From UBA2965 sp036526135 (GTDB lineage Bacteria > Pseudomonadota > Gammaproteobacteria > Pseudomonadales > Azotimanducaceae): 45,686 nt of DNA. Positions within the stretch are counted from its first letter, which is position 1, and the number at the start of each line of letters is the position of its first letter. The position numbers and the translations under genes are program-made. The DNA lies in NCBI GenBank assembly GCA_036526135.1, contig DATCZA010000028.1, forward strand, positions 1 through 45,686. The letters are read 5' to 3'. The notes below the pieces were generated by a model that did not search any database, had not been told where the DNA came from, and worked only from the letters and a program-made list of their open reading frames with translations. Below, in pieces: positions 16,298 to 27,880 of the stretch.

Positions 16298-17578
16298 ATG
16301 TCCGACCAAAGCGGTAAGGGCGACGACTCAGGCAAATTGCTCTACTGCTCTTTCTGTGGAAAGAGCCAGCATGAGGTTCGCAAGCTCATTGCCGGGCCAT
16401 CGGTGTTCATCTGCGATGAGTGCGTGGAACTTTGCAACGACATCATCCGTGAGGAGGTGTCGGAAGGCGGCGCCGCCAAGGAGAGCGATCGCCTGCCCGT
16501 ACCTCAGGAGATCAAGGATATCCTGAACCAGTACGTCATCGGCCAGGAGCATGCCAAAAAGGTTCTTTCCGTGGCGGTCTACAACCACTACAAGCGGCTG
16601 AACTACACGGGCAAGAAGGACGATGTCGAGCTGTCGAAGTCCAACATCCTCCTCATCGGGCCCACGGGTAGCGGGAAGACGCTGCTCGCCGAGACCCTGG
16701 CGCGACTGCTAGACGTTCCCTTCACCATCGCGGACGCAACGACGTTGACCGAGGCGGGCTACGTCGGCGAGGACGTCGAAAACATCATTCAGAAGCTGCT
16801 GCAGAAGTGCGACTACGACGTCGAGCGCGCTCAGGTGGGCATCGTCTACATCGACGAGATCGACAAGATTTCGCGAAAGTCTGACAACCCCTCCATCACT
16901 CGCGACGTGTCGGGTGAGGGCGTGCAGCAGGCCCTGCTCAAGCTGATCGAGGGCACCGTCGCGTCGGTGCCGCCCCAGGGCGGCCGCAAGCATCCGCAGC
17001 AGGAGTTCCTGCAGGTCGACACCTCGAACATCCTCTTCATCTGCGGTGGGGCTTTCGCCGGTCTGGACAAGGTCATCACTGACCGGTCGGATAAGTCGGG
17101 CATCGGATTCGGTGCTCAGGTGAAAGGCGAGGAGGACCGGAAGTCCATCGGCGAAACGCTGCGCCGTGTGGAGCCGGAAGATCTGATCCGCTACGGGCTT
17201 ATCCCAGAGTTCGTCGGCCGCCTGCCCGTGGTCGCCACCTTAGAGGAACTGGATACGGACGCGCTGGTCCAAATCCTCACGGAGCCGAAGAACGCCCTGA
17301 CCAAGCAGTACACGAAGCTGTTTGAGATGGAAGGCGTGGAAGTGGACTTCCGTGAGGACGCACTGCGCGCGGTTGCCCAGAAGGCCATGGAACGCAAAAC
17401 GGGCGCCCGGGGCCTGAGGTCGATTCTGGAGTCGGTCCTGCTCGACACCATGTATGACCTGCCTTCTTCGGACTCGGTGACCAAGGTGGTCATCGACGAG
17501 AGCGTCATCAAAGGCGAAAGCGAGCCGATGCTGATGTACGAGAACGTCGAAAAGGCGCAGGCCGCTCCGAAGGAGTGA
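16298..17578 (+). CDS. clpX: ClpX AAA+ unfoldase, ATPase subunit of ClpXP
   Basis: ClpX recognises, unfolds and translocates substrates into ClpP. The 426-residue protein starts with the C4 zinc-binding domain (CSFCGKS and CDECVELC, about residues 16-45). Walker A is GPTGSGKT (about 121-128), Walker B is IVYIDEIDKI, and the ClpP-contacting IGFG loop is present near residue 268. A 144-nt gap separates it from clpP; no clear promoter or heat-shock element was found there, though a promoter of its own is possible. Confidence 0.98.
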   Translation: MSDQSGKGDDSGKLLYCSFCGKSQHEVRKLIAGPSVFICDECVELCNDIIREEVSEGGAAKESDRLPVPQEIKDILNQYVIGQEHAKKVLSVAVYNHYKRLNYTGKKDDVELSKSNILLIGPTGSGKTLLAETLARLLDVPFTIADATTLTEAGYVGEDVENIIQKLLQKCDYDVERAQVGIVYIDEIDKISRKSDNPSITRDVSGEGVQQALLKLIEGTVASVPPQGGRKHPQQEFLQVDTSNILFICGGAFAGLDKVITDRSDKSGIGFGAQVKGEEDRKSIGETLRRVEPEDLIRYGLIPEFVGRLPVVATLEELDTDALVQILTEPKNALTKQYTKLFEMEGVEVDFREDALRAVAQKAMERKTGARGLRSILESVLLDTMYDLPSSDSVTKVVIDESVIKGESEPMLMYENVEKAQAAPKE

Positions 17579-17691
17579 AGACAGGCCTGCCCGGAGCGGC
17601 ACCATCCTAGCCACCGGCGACTACGCTGGTCGGCAACGCCAGCCATTTATGGCGTATCTGATTGCCCACAACTTTCACAGAGGGCTTTTTC

Positions 17692-20121
<2,430 letters not shown>

Positions 20122-20148
20122 AACCCACGATTTACCGGGCTTTCAAGC

Positions 20149-20177
20149 TTGCAGGCCCGTAACCGTGTTGGTATAAA
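20149..20177 (+). promoter_or_regulatory. Sigma-70-type promoter for hupB
   Basis: TTGCAG (20149-20154) and TATAAA (20172-20177) are separated by 17 nt, about 80 nt before the hupB start codon. Its presence fits independent expression of HU although the gene lies directly after lon. Confidence 0.7.
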
Positions 20178-20256
20178 ACCGGCGTCGCCACGCCTGAATT
20201 GGCAGCGTTTCTAGGCCATGCTGGCGATAGCAAACCACATCATTGAGGGGCCGATT

Positions 20257-20529
20257 GTGAACAAAACCGAACTAATTGATCGTATCGCCGAGTCCGCCGA
20301 CATTTCCAAAGCCGCCGCCGGCAGGGCTCTGGACGCAGCCATTGACGCCATCACCGACTCGCTCAAGCAGGCCGACCCGGTTTCGCTGGTGGGCTTTGGA
20401 ACGTTCACAGTGCGTGACCGCGCCGCGCGCACGGGCAGAAACCCGCAGACGGGTGCGGAGATCCAGATCGCTGCCGCTCGCGTACCCGCCTTCAAGCCAG
20501 GCAAGGCGTTGAAAGGCGCACTGAACTAG
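20257..20529 (+). CDS. hupB: DNA-binding protein HU
   Basis: HU is a dimeric nucleoid protein that bends DNA. The 90-residue length is canonical when translation starts at GTG 20257, preceded by TGAGGGG; an in-frame ATG at 20218 would add 13 residues that HU proteins lack. The protein opens NKTELIDRIAE and carries the GFGTFTVRDRAARTGRNPQTG saddle and arm, with the proline of the intercalating tip. The lon-hupB-ppiD order is conserved in gammaproteobacteria. Confidence 0.96.
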   Translation: MNKTELIDRIAESADISKAAAGRALDAAIDAITDSLKQADPVSLVGFGTFTVRDRAARTGRNPQTGAEIQIAAARVPAFKPGKALKGALN

Positions 20530-20553
20530 ACCGTCCAACACTTGCCCGGAATT

Positions 20554-20578
20554 AAGGCGCAGCACTGCGCCTTTTTTT
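20554..20578 (+). terminator. Intrinsic terminator after hupB
   Basis: AAGGCGCA (from 20554) pairs with TGCGCCTT across a 4-nt loop, and seven T follow (20572-20578). It is the clearest terminator on the plus strand of the window. Confidence 0.9.
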
Positions 20579-20633
20579 CTTTTCGCTGCCGAGACGCGTA
20601 GGCGCGTTAATCGTCCTCTGAAGGAGTTCGTAA

Positions 20634-22532
20634 ATGCTGCAGAAGCTGCGTGATCAGACCCAGAGCTTCGGCTTCAAGGTCCTGGCCGGCGTGATGATCT
20701 TCGTGCTGGCCGTGTTTGGCTTCGGGGCGTTCAACCTGTTCGTGAATTCCGATCCCGAAGTTGCCAGCGTGAACGGCGAGGAGATCACCCAGAGCGAGCT
20801 GCTGGTAGCCATGGAGCGCGAGCAGGGGAGGATTGCGGCGCAGTTCGGTGAAGGCTTTGACCCCAGCCTGATCGACGGCGCACGTCTACAGGCCGCCGTG
20901 CTGGATCAGCTGATTGCCAGGCAGCTGCTGGGGCAGGCCGTGGACGAGCTCGGTTTCGGCGTGTCCCAGAGTCGCGTGGACGAAGCGGTCACCGCGAACC
21001 CCGCCTTTCAGGTAGACGGCCGATTCGACGCCGAGCTCTACAAGAGACGGGTACGTCAGCTGCGCTACACGCCCCAGCAGTTCCACAGAGAAACGGGTGC
21101 CCTCATGGCTCTGGAACAGCTTCGGCGAGGGCTTACCGAAACGGCTTTCCTGACGGACTGGGAAGTGAGGCAGAGCGCGCGGCTGCTGAGTCAGAAGCGG
21201 GACATTGCTTACCTGGCGTTCACCGAAGACGACTTTCTGCCTCTCGTCGAGGTTTCCGACGAGGAGGTCGCAACGCGCTACGCCGAGAACGAGCTGGAAT
21301 ACCGCACCGAGGAGACCGTCGACGTCGAGTATCTCGAGCTCAGTGCAGAAGGGCTGGTGAACGACGAGTCCATCTCGGTGAGCGAGGCCGCCATCGAGGA
21401 AACCTATGCGGCGGATTCGGCGGAGGCTCTTTCCGGCGATCGCCGACAGGCGCGCCACATCCTGCTGGAAGTTGGCGCCAGCCGGACGGCGGAGCAGGCC
21501 GAGAACGAGCTCAACGCGGTGCGAGAGCGAATCGTGGGCGGCGCGGACTTCGCGTCCCTGGCCGAGGAGCTCAGCGAGGATCCTGGATCGGCCGCGCTGG
21601 GCGGCGATCTCGGGATGGTGGCCAAGGGCATTTTCGATCCGGCGTTCGAGCAAGCGCTCTGGGAGCTCGAGGTCGGCGAGATTTCCGAGCCGGTCAGAAC
21701 CGACTTTGGCTACCACCTGATCCAGCTGGACGCCGTCGACGTGCGGGAGCTGCCGCCGCTGTCCGAGCAACGCGATGACATCGAGCTGCGGCTGCGGCGG
21801 GAACAGGCCGAAGAGCTCTTCTCCGAGCGTCTGCGCGAGTTCGACAATCTGGCTTTCGAGCAACCCGACGGTCTCGAGGGTATCGCCGCGGCCCTGGCGC
21901 TGGAGACTCAGTCGGTGGCCGGCGTATCACGTTCGCGGGGCGACGGTGTTTTCGCCAACGCGTCCTTGAGGGATGCGGTATTCGCCAGCGAGGTTCTGGA
22001 CAACGGCTACAACACACAGGCGGTAGCGCTGACGGACAACCGCGCGGTGGTCGCCCGCGTCAAGGCCCGATACGAGCCGGAGGCGATTCCCCTGGATGAC
22101 GTTCGCGATGACATACGCGCGGCCATCGCGTCGGAAAAGGCGCGGGTTGCGCTCAGACAAGCCCAGCAGAACGCGCTGGCGCGCGTTCGTTCCGGCGAGA
22201 GCGTTTCCGCGGTGGCCGACGACTACGGCCTGGGTTGGCAGACCTTCGAACTCGTCAGCCGCAGCTCGGCCGACGCCCCGCGAGCCGTTCTCTCGGCGGC
22301 CTTCAGCCTGCCACGGCCCGGTGAGCGGGAGAAGAGCGTGGGTGAAGCCACGCTCGATGACGGCTCCGTTGCGGTGGTCACCGTTACCCGTGTGGTCGAC
22401 GGGGATGTTTCCGTGATGGCGGAAAGAGAGATCGAAAGCATGCGCGGCTTCCTGGGAAATCGCGTGGCTTCTCTGGATTTCGCGGGGCTGACGACCACTC
22501 TGGAAAGGGAAGCGTCGATCAGCACGCCGTAG
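20634..22532 (+). CDS. ppiD: Periplasmic folding chaperone PpiD (parvulin-type)
   Basis: PpiD is anchored in the inner membrane by one N-terminal helix and helps proteins leaving the Sec translocon. The 632-residue protein has a short cytosolic start, a membrane helix (about residues 14-36), a SurA-N-like chaperone region and one parvulin domain (about residues 265-365, with ARHILLEV, GGDLGMV and FGYHLIQL), then further helical segments. Parvulin domains of this family often have little isomerase activity. AAGGAG precedes the ATG. The upstream terminator suggests its own promoter close to the gene. Confidence 0.95.
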   Translation: MLQKLRDQTQSFGFKVLAGVMIFVLAVFGFGAFNLFVNSDPEVASVNGEEITQSELLVAMEREQGRIAAQFGEGFDPSLIDGARLQAAVLDQLIARQLLGQAVDELGFGVSQSRVDEAVTANPAFQVDGRFDAELYKRRVRQLRYTPQQFHRETGALMALEQLRRGLTETAFLTDWEVRQSARLLSQKRDIAYLAFTEDDFLPLVEVSDEEVATRYAENELEYRTEETVDVEYLELSAEGLVNDESISVSEAAIEETYAADSAEALSGDRRQARHILLEVGASRTAEQAENELNAVRERIVGGADFASLAEELSEDPGSAALGGDLGMVAKGIFDPAFEQALWELEVGEISEPVRTDFGYHLIQLDAVDVRELPPLSEQRDDIELRLRREQAEELFSERLREFDNLAFEQPDGLEGIAAALALETQSVAGVSRSRGDGVFANASLRDAVFASEVLDNGYNTQAVALTDNRAVVARVKARYEPEAIPLDDVRDDIRAAIASEKARVALRQAQQNALARVRSGESVSAVADDYGLGWQTFELVSRSSADAPRAVLSAAFSLPRPGEREKSVGEATLDDGSVAVVTVTRVVDGDVSVMAEREIESMRGFLGNRVASLDFAGLTTTLEREASISTP

Positions 22533-22562
22533 GTCGACCCCGTCCGGCGGCCGGCTGGTCAG

Positions 22563-24110
22563 TTACTGTCCAGCCGCTACGTTGACGTGCAGTTTCAGCG
22601 ACTGGCCGGGCTGCAGGTAGTTGTCCACGTCCAGCTGGTTCCACTGCGCGATCTCGCTGACCCGCACGTTGAAGCGAGCGGCGATGCGCGCCAGCGAGTC
22701 GCCCTTGCGCACGCCGTAGCGCACCGTGCGAATTACTTCCCGTCCGTCTTCTCCCGCAGCGGGCGTCGAGCGCTGAGCGCCGGGAATGGTGAGAGTCTGG
22801 CCTACCTTCAGCAGGTCCTTGGGCCCCACGTGATTGGCTTTCATGATGCGCGTCATCGAAACCCCGTGCGCCCGACTGATGGTCCACAGGGAATCTCCGG
22901 GCTGCACCGCGTATTCCAGTCCTTTCTGAGCGCGGCTGCGGGGACTGCGGCTGGGGGCCGAATCCGATTTGGGAATGTACATAGCCTGGCCGGCACGAAT
23001 TGAGGAGCCCGTCAGATTGTTCACCCGTCGCAAGGTGGCCGTGTCCGTTCGGTGACGGTGGGCGATTTCGCTGAGGGTGTCTCCGTCTGCCACCTTGATC
23101 CGCAGCCACTGGACCCGCTCGCCAGCGGGAACGGCCGCAAGGGCCGCCTGGCTCAGTGCTGGTTCAAGTGCGGGAATCATCAGCCGGTGAGGACCATCCG
23201 GCGGCGTCGACCACTGGTTCAGGGCCGGATTCCAGTCGTAGAGCGCGTCGAGATCCATGGAAAGGGTGTCGGCTGCCTTGGCGAGGTCGAACTGTCCCTG
23301 CGTGTCGACGGCCACGAACGGCACGTCCGGCGAAAGCTCGGGCAGCGTCAGGCCGTAAGCCTCGGGGTCGGTTACCACCGCTGCCAACGCCAGCAGGCGC
23401 GGCACGTACATCTGGGTTTCCCGGGGCAGAGCCATCTCCCAGAAGGTGGCCCCCGGTGCGGCTTTCCGCTGAGCGCGGCGGACGTTGCCCTCTCCAGCGT
23501 TGTAGCCCGCGACGGCAACATGCCAGTCCTCGAAAAGCAGATGAAGATATTCGAGGTAGTCGAGGGCGGCTTGAGTAGCCGCGATGGGATCCCGACGGCC
23601 GTCGTACCACCAGTTTCGCTGCAGCCCGAATCGCTTCGCCGTGGCGGGGATGAACTGCCACAGACCGGCGGCGCCGCCGTGAGAAAACGCATACGGGTCG
23701 AGCGCGCTCTCCACGATGGGGAGCAGGGCGAGCTCACCGGGAAGCTCCCGAGCGGCCACCTCCCCGTGAATGTAGGCGAGGAACCGCTCCATTCGGGGTT
23801 TCAGATTGTGCAGGTAGCGCGGATTCTCGCGCAGCCAGCGCAGCTCCTGCTGCACGCGTTTCTGGTCGAGGCTGTGGGCCAGCTCAAAGCGCTCGCGGAT
23901 GTCGCGCCACAGATCGGGTTTCAGCTCGTAGGTGAGCGTCGGCTCGATGACGGGAGGCGGAACCGCGACGGGCGGGGGAGGCTCGGCGGCCGCGGTTTCG
24001 GCCGCTTCGGGGATGGGATTGGTCTGGCACCCCACGAGCGACGCCAGGATCACAAACATCAGCGTGCGCAGGGTCGAGGCAAACCGAACGACAGGTGCGG
24101 TTGCGGTCAT
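22563..24110 (-). CDS. mltD: Membrane-bound lytic murein transglycosylase D with three LysM repeats
   Basis: MltD cleaves peptidoglycan glycan strands to 1,6-anhydro ends. The 515-residue protein has a lipoprotein signal with the lipobox ending at Cys28 (LVGC), a proline-rich linker, and the SLT domain with catalytic Glu134 in PIVESALDPY followed by AGLWQFIPATA. Three LysM peptidoglycan-binding repeats follow at about residues 340-383, 402-445 and 466-510, each with the GDSL or GDTL opening. It should be an outer-membrane lipoprotein facing the periplasm. It diverges from the methyltransferase gene, where Escherichia coli has gloB in between. Confidence 0.95.
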   Translation of the reverse strand: MTATAPVVRFASTLRTLMFVILASLVGCQTNPIPEAAETAAAEPPPPVAVPPPVIEPTLTYELKPDLWRDIRERFELAHSLDQKRVQQELRWLRENPRYLHNLKPRMERFLAYIHGEVAARELPGELALLPIVESALDPYAFSHGGAAGLWQFIPATAKRFGLQRNWWYDGRRDPIAATQAALDYLEYLHLLFEDWHVAVAGYNAGEGNVRRAQRKAAPGATFWEMALPRETQMYVPRLLALAAVVTDPEAYGLTLPELSPDVPFVAVDTQGQFDLAKAADTLSMDLDALYDWNPALNQWSTPPDGPHRLMIPALEPALSQAALAAVPAGERVQWLRIKVADGDTLSEIAHRHRTDTATLRRVNNLTGSSIRAGQAMYIPKSDSAPSRSPRSRAQKGLEYAVQPGDSLWTISRAHGVSMTRIMKANHVGPKDLLKVGQTLTIPGAQRSTPAAGEDGREVIRTVRYGVRKGDSLARIAARFNVRVSEIAQWNQLDVDNYLQPGQSLKLHVNVAAGQ

Positions 24111-24184
24111 CGAGTGGTGCCTTCAGAATGATCCTTCAACTTTGCGGTATCCCTGTGCGATTGGCAAGATCCTTGCGTCATCAG

Positions 24185-24967
24185 ATGTCCGCCTGGCTGG
24201 CTACACCGGTCGGTGAGCGCCTCCTTGCCGACGAGGCGCCCTACGTGGCGGAAACGGCCCGCCGCTTTCACGGCGATACGCTGCTCTGGGCAGGGTGCCA
24301 TACCCCCCTGACTGATACCGTGCGCGGATGCATGGTTCGCAATCGCGTGTTCGCGCTCGATGGTTCGAGCCCGGCGGGCGAGGGCCTCACGACCTTTCGC
24401 TGCGAGCTGGACGCCATACCTCTGGCCAACAACGCCCTGGATGGTGTGCTGCTTCACCATGCGCTGGAGATGGCCGAGGACCCGCGCACCGCGCTGCGGG
24501 AGCTCTCCCGCGTGCTTGCGGCCGGCGGGCGGCTGACGGTTGTGGGGTTCAACCCGTTCAGTTTCTGGGGCGTTCGGATCGCTTACGCGCGAGTCTTTCG
24601 CGACAGCTTCAGCGGGCTGCGGCTGGTCAGCCCCGCTCGGCTTGTGGACTGGCTGACCGTGCTCGGTTTCGAGCTTTGCGAGGAAGTGCGCTTTACCGCC
24701 TACAACCTGCCGTTCAGATTGGGAAATACCGGCGAGCAGGACGAACGGTCGACGCAGCAGCTGATTCCGTCGAGTTGGGGTCCCCGGCTGCGAAACGCGT
24801 TGGATCACCTCAACCCCCCGGTCGGCGGGGTTTACATGGTCAGCGCGGTCAAGCAGGCGCTCGGCGTTCGCCGGGACTGGCGTCTGTCTGCTGCCCGGGA
24901 ACCGAAACTCGCCCCTGTGGCGTATCCGAAACTGAGCGCGCGGAACCGGATTGAGCGCTCCCGTTGA
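24185..24967 (+). CDS. SAM-dependent methyltransferase-like protein, YafS-type
   Basis: The 260-residue protein occupies the position of yafS before rnhA. It shows the C-terminal half of a class I methyltransferase core: the LDGVLLHHALEMAEDP acidic loop, RELSRVLAAGGRLTVVGFNP (motif III region) and a membrane-binding-like amphipathic middle. Motif I, which holds the cofactor, reads LLWAGCHTPL and lacks the usual glycine pattern, so cofactor binding is uncertain. ATG 24185 gives the start seen in relatives (SAWLATPVGERLL); earlier ATGs would run into the mltD promoter region. The substrate is unknown. Confidence 0.75.
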   Translation: MSAWLATPVGERLLADEAPYVAETARRFHGDTLLWAGCHTPLTDTVRGCMVRNRVFALDGSSPAGEGLTTFRCELDAIPLANNALDGVLLHHALEMAEDPRTALRELSRVLAAGGRLTVVGFNPFSFWGVRIAYARVFRDSFSGLRLVSPARLVDWLTVLGFELCEEVRFTAYNLPFRLGNTGEQDERSTQQLIPSSWGPRLRNALDHLNPPVGGVYMVSAVKQALGVRRDWRLSAAREPKLAPVAYPKLSARNRIERSR

Positions 24968-25403
24968 GATCTTCACCGACGGGGCCTGCAGGGGCAATCC
25001 GGGGCCTGGCGGCTGGGCCGCTCTGCTGCGGTATGGGGATGCCGAGAAGCTCATCAGCGGTGCTGCTCCGGACACGACCAACAACCGAATGGAGCTGCAG
25101 GCGGCGATCTCCGCGCTCGAGGTGCTCACGCGGCCGAGCAGCGTGGCCATTACCACCGACTCTGAATATCTCAGGCAGGGCATCAACCAGTGGATTCAGA
25201 AATGGAAGCGCAACGGCTGGCGAACGTCTCAACGAAAGCCGGTCAAGAACCGCGATCTCTGGCAAAAGCTGGATGAGCTGGTGCAGCAGCACCAGATCGA
25301 GTGGCATTGGGTACGCGGGCACAGCGGGCATCCGGAAAACGAACAGGTGGACGAAGCGGCGAACGTGGCCATCGACCGCATGCTCACAGGAGGCGAATCT
25401 TGA
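24951..25403 (+). CDS. rnhA: Ribonuclease HI
   Basis: RNase HI removes RNA from RNA-DNA hybrids. The 150-residue protein carries the full catalytic set at Escherichia coli numbering: Asp10 in FTDGAC, Glu48 in NNRMELQ, Asp70 in TTDSEYL and Asp134 in EQVDEAAN. The start is a TTG at 24951, inside the last 17 nt of the methyltransferase gene; no ATG or GTG is available before the catalytic core. The end overlaps dnaQ through TTGA. Confidence 0.96.
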   Translation: MSAPVEIFTDGACRGNPGPGGWAALLRYGDAEKLISGAAPDTTNNRMELQAAISALEVLTRPSSVAITTDSEYLRQGINQWIQKWKRNGWRTSQRKPVKNRDLWQKLDELVQQHQIEWHWVRGHSGHPENEQVDEAANVAIDRMLTGGES

Positions 25404-26119
25404 CGCGGCAGATCGTTCTCGACACTGAGACCACCGGCCTCGAAGCTCAGAAGGGGCATCGGGTCATCGAGATCGGTGCCGTGGAAATGATCGACCGCAA
25501 GCCGACCGGCCGTCACTTCCACAAGTACATCAACCCCGATCGCGATATTGATGACGGCGCCTTCGAGGTGCACGGTCTGAGCTCGGAGTTTCTCAGCGAT
25601 AAGCCCCGGTTCGAGGACATCGCGCAGGAGTTTCTCGCTTTTGTTTCGGGTGCGGAGCTCGTCATCCACAATGCGGGTTTCGACGTCGGATTTCTGAACT
25701 ACGAGCTGGCAATGCTCGAAGCGGTTCCGGACGGAATCGAGAGCGTTTGCCTCGTAACGGACTCGCTTTCCCTCGCCCGGTCCAAGCATCCGGGCCAGAA
25801 AAACAATCTGGATGCGCTCTGTCGCCGGTACGGGGTGGACAACTCCGCCCGCACGCTCCACGGGGCGCTGCTGGACGCGGAAATCCTTGCCGACGTTTAT
25901 CTAGCCATGACGGGCGGGCAGACGGCTCTGTTCGGCTCGGAGGACGCCGTGGGGGCCGGCGTCGATCGGGATCAGGCGGTCGCGTCCTTTGACGGCCAGC
26001 GTCCACGGTTGAAGGTCATATTGGCTACCGACGAAGAGATCCAGGCTCACGAAGCCGTGCTGGACTTCCTCGAGCAGAAATCTGGCGATTGCGTCTGGCG
26101 CCAGCCATCCGGGTCCTGA
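25400..26119 (+). CDS. dnaQ: DNA polymerase III epsilon subunit, proofreading exonuclease
   Basis: Epsilon is the 3'-5' proofreading subunit of the replicative polymerase. The 239-residue protein shows DEDDh exonuclease motifs: Asp8 and Glu10 in LDTETTG, HNAGFDVGFL, and HGALLDAEILADVY. The C terminus contains the alpha-binding tail. A strong AGGAGG precedes TTG 25400, which overlaps the rnhA stop; longer in-frame starts inside rnhA are not needed. Epsilon level affects mutation rate, so the weak TTG behind a strong ribosome site may set its dosage. The gene ends back to back with nhaB. Confidence 0.96.
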   Translation: MTRQIVLDTETTGLEAQKGHRVIEIGAVEMIDRKPTGRHFHKYINPDRDIDDGAFEVHGLSSEFLSDKPRFEDIAQEFLAFVSGAELVIHNAGFDVGFLNYELAMLEAVPDGIESVCLVTDSLSLARSKHPGQKNNLDALCRRYGVDNSARTLHGALLDAEILADVYLAMTGGQTALFGSEDAVGAGVDRDQAVASFDGQRPRLKVILATDEEIQAHEAVLDFLEQKSGDCVWRQPSGS

Positions 26120-27619
26120 TCAGAGCAGGTACTGCACCCCGAACCAGCCGGTGATCCCCAGGACGATGGTGTAGGGGAGCGCCATGAAAACCATCTTGCT
26201 GTACGACAACCGCACCAGGGGGGCGATGGACGACGTCAGCAGGAACAGAAAGGCGGCCTGGCCGTTGGGGGTCGCTACGCTCGGCAGGTTGGTGCCGGTG
26301 TTGATCGCGATCGCCAGGTTTTCGAAGTGCTCGCGGCCGATCTGGCCTTCCTCGAAAGCGTTCGTCACCTCGTTGATGTAGACGGTCGCGACGAAGACGT
26401 TGTCGCTGATGGCGGATAGCACGCCGTTGGCGATGTAGAACATGCCGGGCTGCACGGACACCTCTAGGGTGAGGACGTAGTCGATCACCGGGGCGAACAG
26501 GTGTTGGTCGTGGATGACGGCGACTATCCCGAAGAACACGACGAGCAGAGACGTGAAAGGCAGCGCCTCCTCGAAGGCGCGGCCGAGATTGTGCTCCTCG
26601 ATGACGCCGTTGAAAGCAGTCTGGATCACGATGACCATCAGCCCGATCAGCCCGACCTCGGCCCAATGCATGGCCAGCGCGACGACGAGGAGCATTGCGG
26701 CCACCGCCTGAATCACTAAGCGGGCCTTGTCGCGGCCGCTGCGTGCTTCGGCTTCGGCCTGGTCGAAGCGCTCGAGAATGTCGCGCACCGGGCCGGGCAG
26801 GTCGGTTCCGTAGCCGAAAGCTCTGGCTTTTTCTAACACGACGCAGGTAGTCAGCCCGACCACCAGAACCGGCATCGTGACGGGTGCCATGCGCAGGAAG
26901 AACTCCATGAACTCCCATCCCACCTGGCCGGCGATCAGCAGGTTCTGTGGTTCGCCCACCGTGGTGCAGACACCGCCCAATGCGGTTCCCACGGCGCCGT
27001 GCATCAGCAGGCTGCGCAGGAAGGCGCGGAACGACTCCAGGTCCTCACGATGCAGCTCACCGATTGATTCGTCCGCACCGTGCTCGTGCTCATCCCTGAA
27101 GGACTTTCCGGAGGCGACCCTGTGGTAGACGCTGTAAAAGCCCACGGCAACGCTGATGATCACCGCCGTCACCGTCAGCGCGTCGAGAAAGGCGGACAGG
27201 ATCGCGGCGACGGCGCAGAACAGTAAGGAGACGAGGGTCTTTGAGCGAACCCCGAGAATGATCTTGGTGAAGGTGAAGAGCAGCAGCTCCTTCATGAAGT
27301 AAATGCCCGCCACCATGAACATGAGGAGCAGGATGACGGGAAAGTTGTTGAAGACTTCCTCGCGTATGGTGTCCGTGGACGTCATGCCGATCGCCACGGC
27401 TTCGATAGCGAGCAGACCGCCGGGTTGCAGCGGATAACATTTCAGGGCCATGGCCAGGGTGAAGATGAACTCGAGGACCAGAATCCACCCGGTGACGAAC
27501 TCGCTGATCATGAAAAGGAACGGATTGACGATCAGGAAACCGACGATGGTCGTTTTGTACCACCGTGGTGCCTGGCCGAGAAAATTTTCCCAGAAGCTGG
27601 CCGTGGATAGTCCGCCCAT
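26120..27619 (-). CDS. nhaB: Na+/H+ antiporter NhaB
   Basis: NhaB exports sodium in exchange for protons. The 499-residue protein has about twelve membrane segments and the family N-terminal block FLGQAPRWYK, LEFIFTLAMALKCYPLQPGG, VAGIYFMKELLL and SAFLDALTVTAV. Asp in the last motif lies in the transport region of NhaB proteins. The length is close to the 513-residue Escherichia coli protein. Sodium export fits a marine or halophilic habitat but does not prove it. Its stop directly abuts the dnaQ stop without spacer. Confidence 0.95.
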   Translation of the reverse strand: MGGLSTASFWENFLGQAPRWYKTTIVGFLIVNPFLFMISEFVTGWILVLEFIFTLAMALKCYPLQPGGLLAIEAVAIGMTSTDTIREEVFNNFPVILLLMFMVAGIYFMKELLLFTFTKIILGVRSKTLVSLLFCAVAAILSAFLDALTVTAVIISVAVGFYSVYHRVASGKSFRDEHEHGADESIGELHREDLESFRAFLRSLLMHGAVGTALGGVCTTVGEPQNLLIAGQVGWEFMEFFLRMAPVTMPVLVVGLTTCVVLEKARAFGYGTDLPGPVRDILERFDQAEAEARSGRDKARLVIQAVAAMLLVVALAMHWAEVGLIGLMVIVIQTAFNGVIEEHNLGRAFEEALPFTSLLVVFFGIVAVIHDQHLFAPVIDYVLTLEVSVQPGMFYIANGVLSAISDNVFVATVYINEVTNAFEEGQIGREHFENLAIAINTGTNLPSVATPNGQAAFLFLLTSSIAPLVRLSYSKMVFMALPYTIVLGITGWFGVQYLL

Positions 27620-27880
27620 CTGCTTTTGCCCGGCGCGCCGGGAAAACTGCTCCCTGTAATTGCCTGCGAGGTGGCCGCAGCAAACCAGCAGACCTTTGCC
27701 TCCCCGGCCGGTCCTCCCTTCCGGCCAAACCGGTGGTCGAGCGCACGGGTGTCAGATCACGCTTCGAGAACATTATCCGGCTCGGCAGGGGAGTTCAATA
27801 CGATCGTGGCCGGACCCTGAACAGGCCGGTGGGTGTGTTATCGTTTCGGCTCATCGTCGATACCACGAGTCTTGCCCGCC

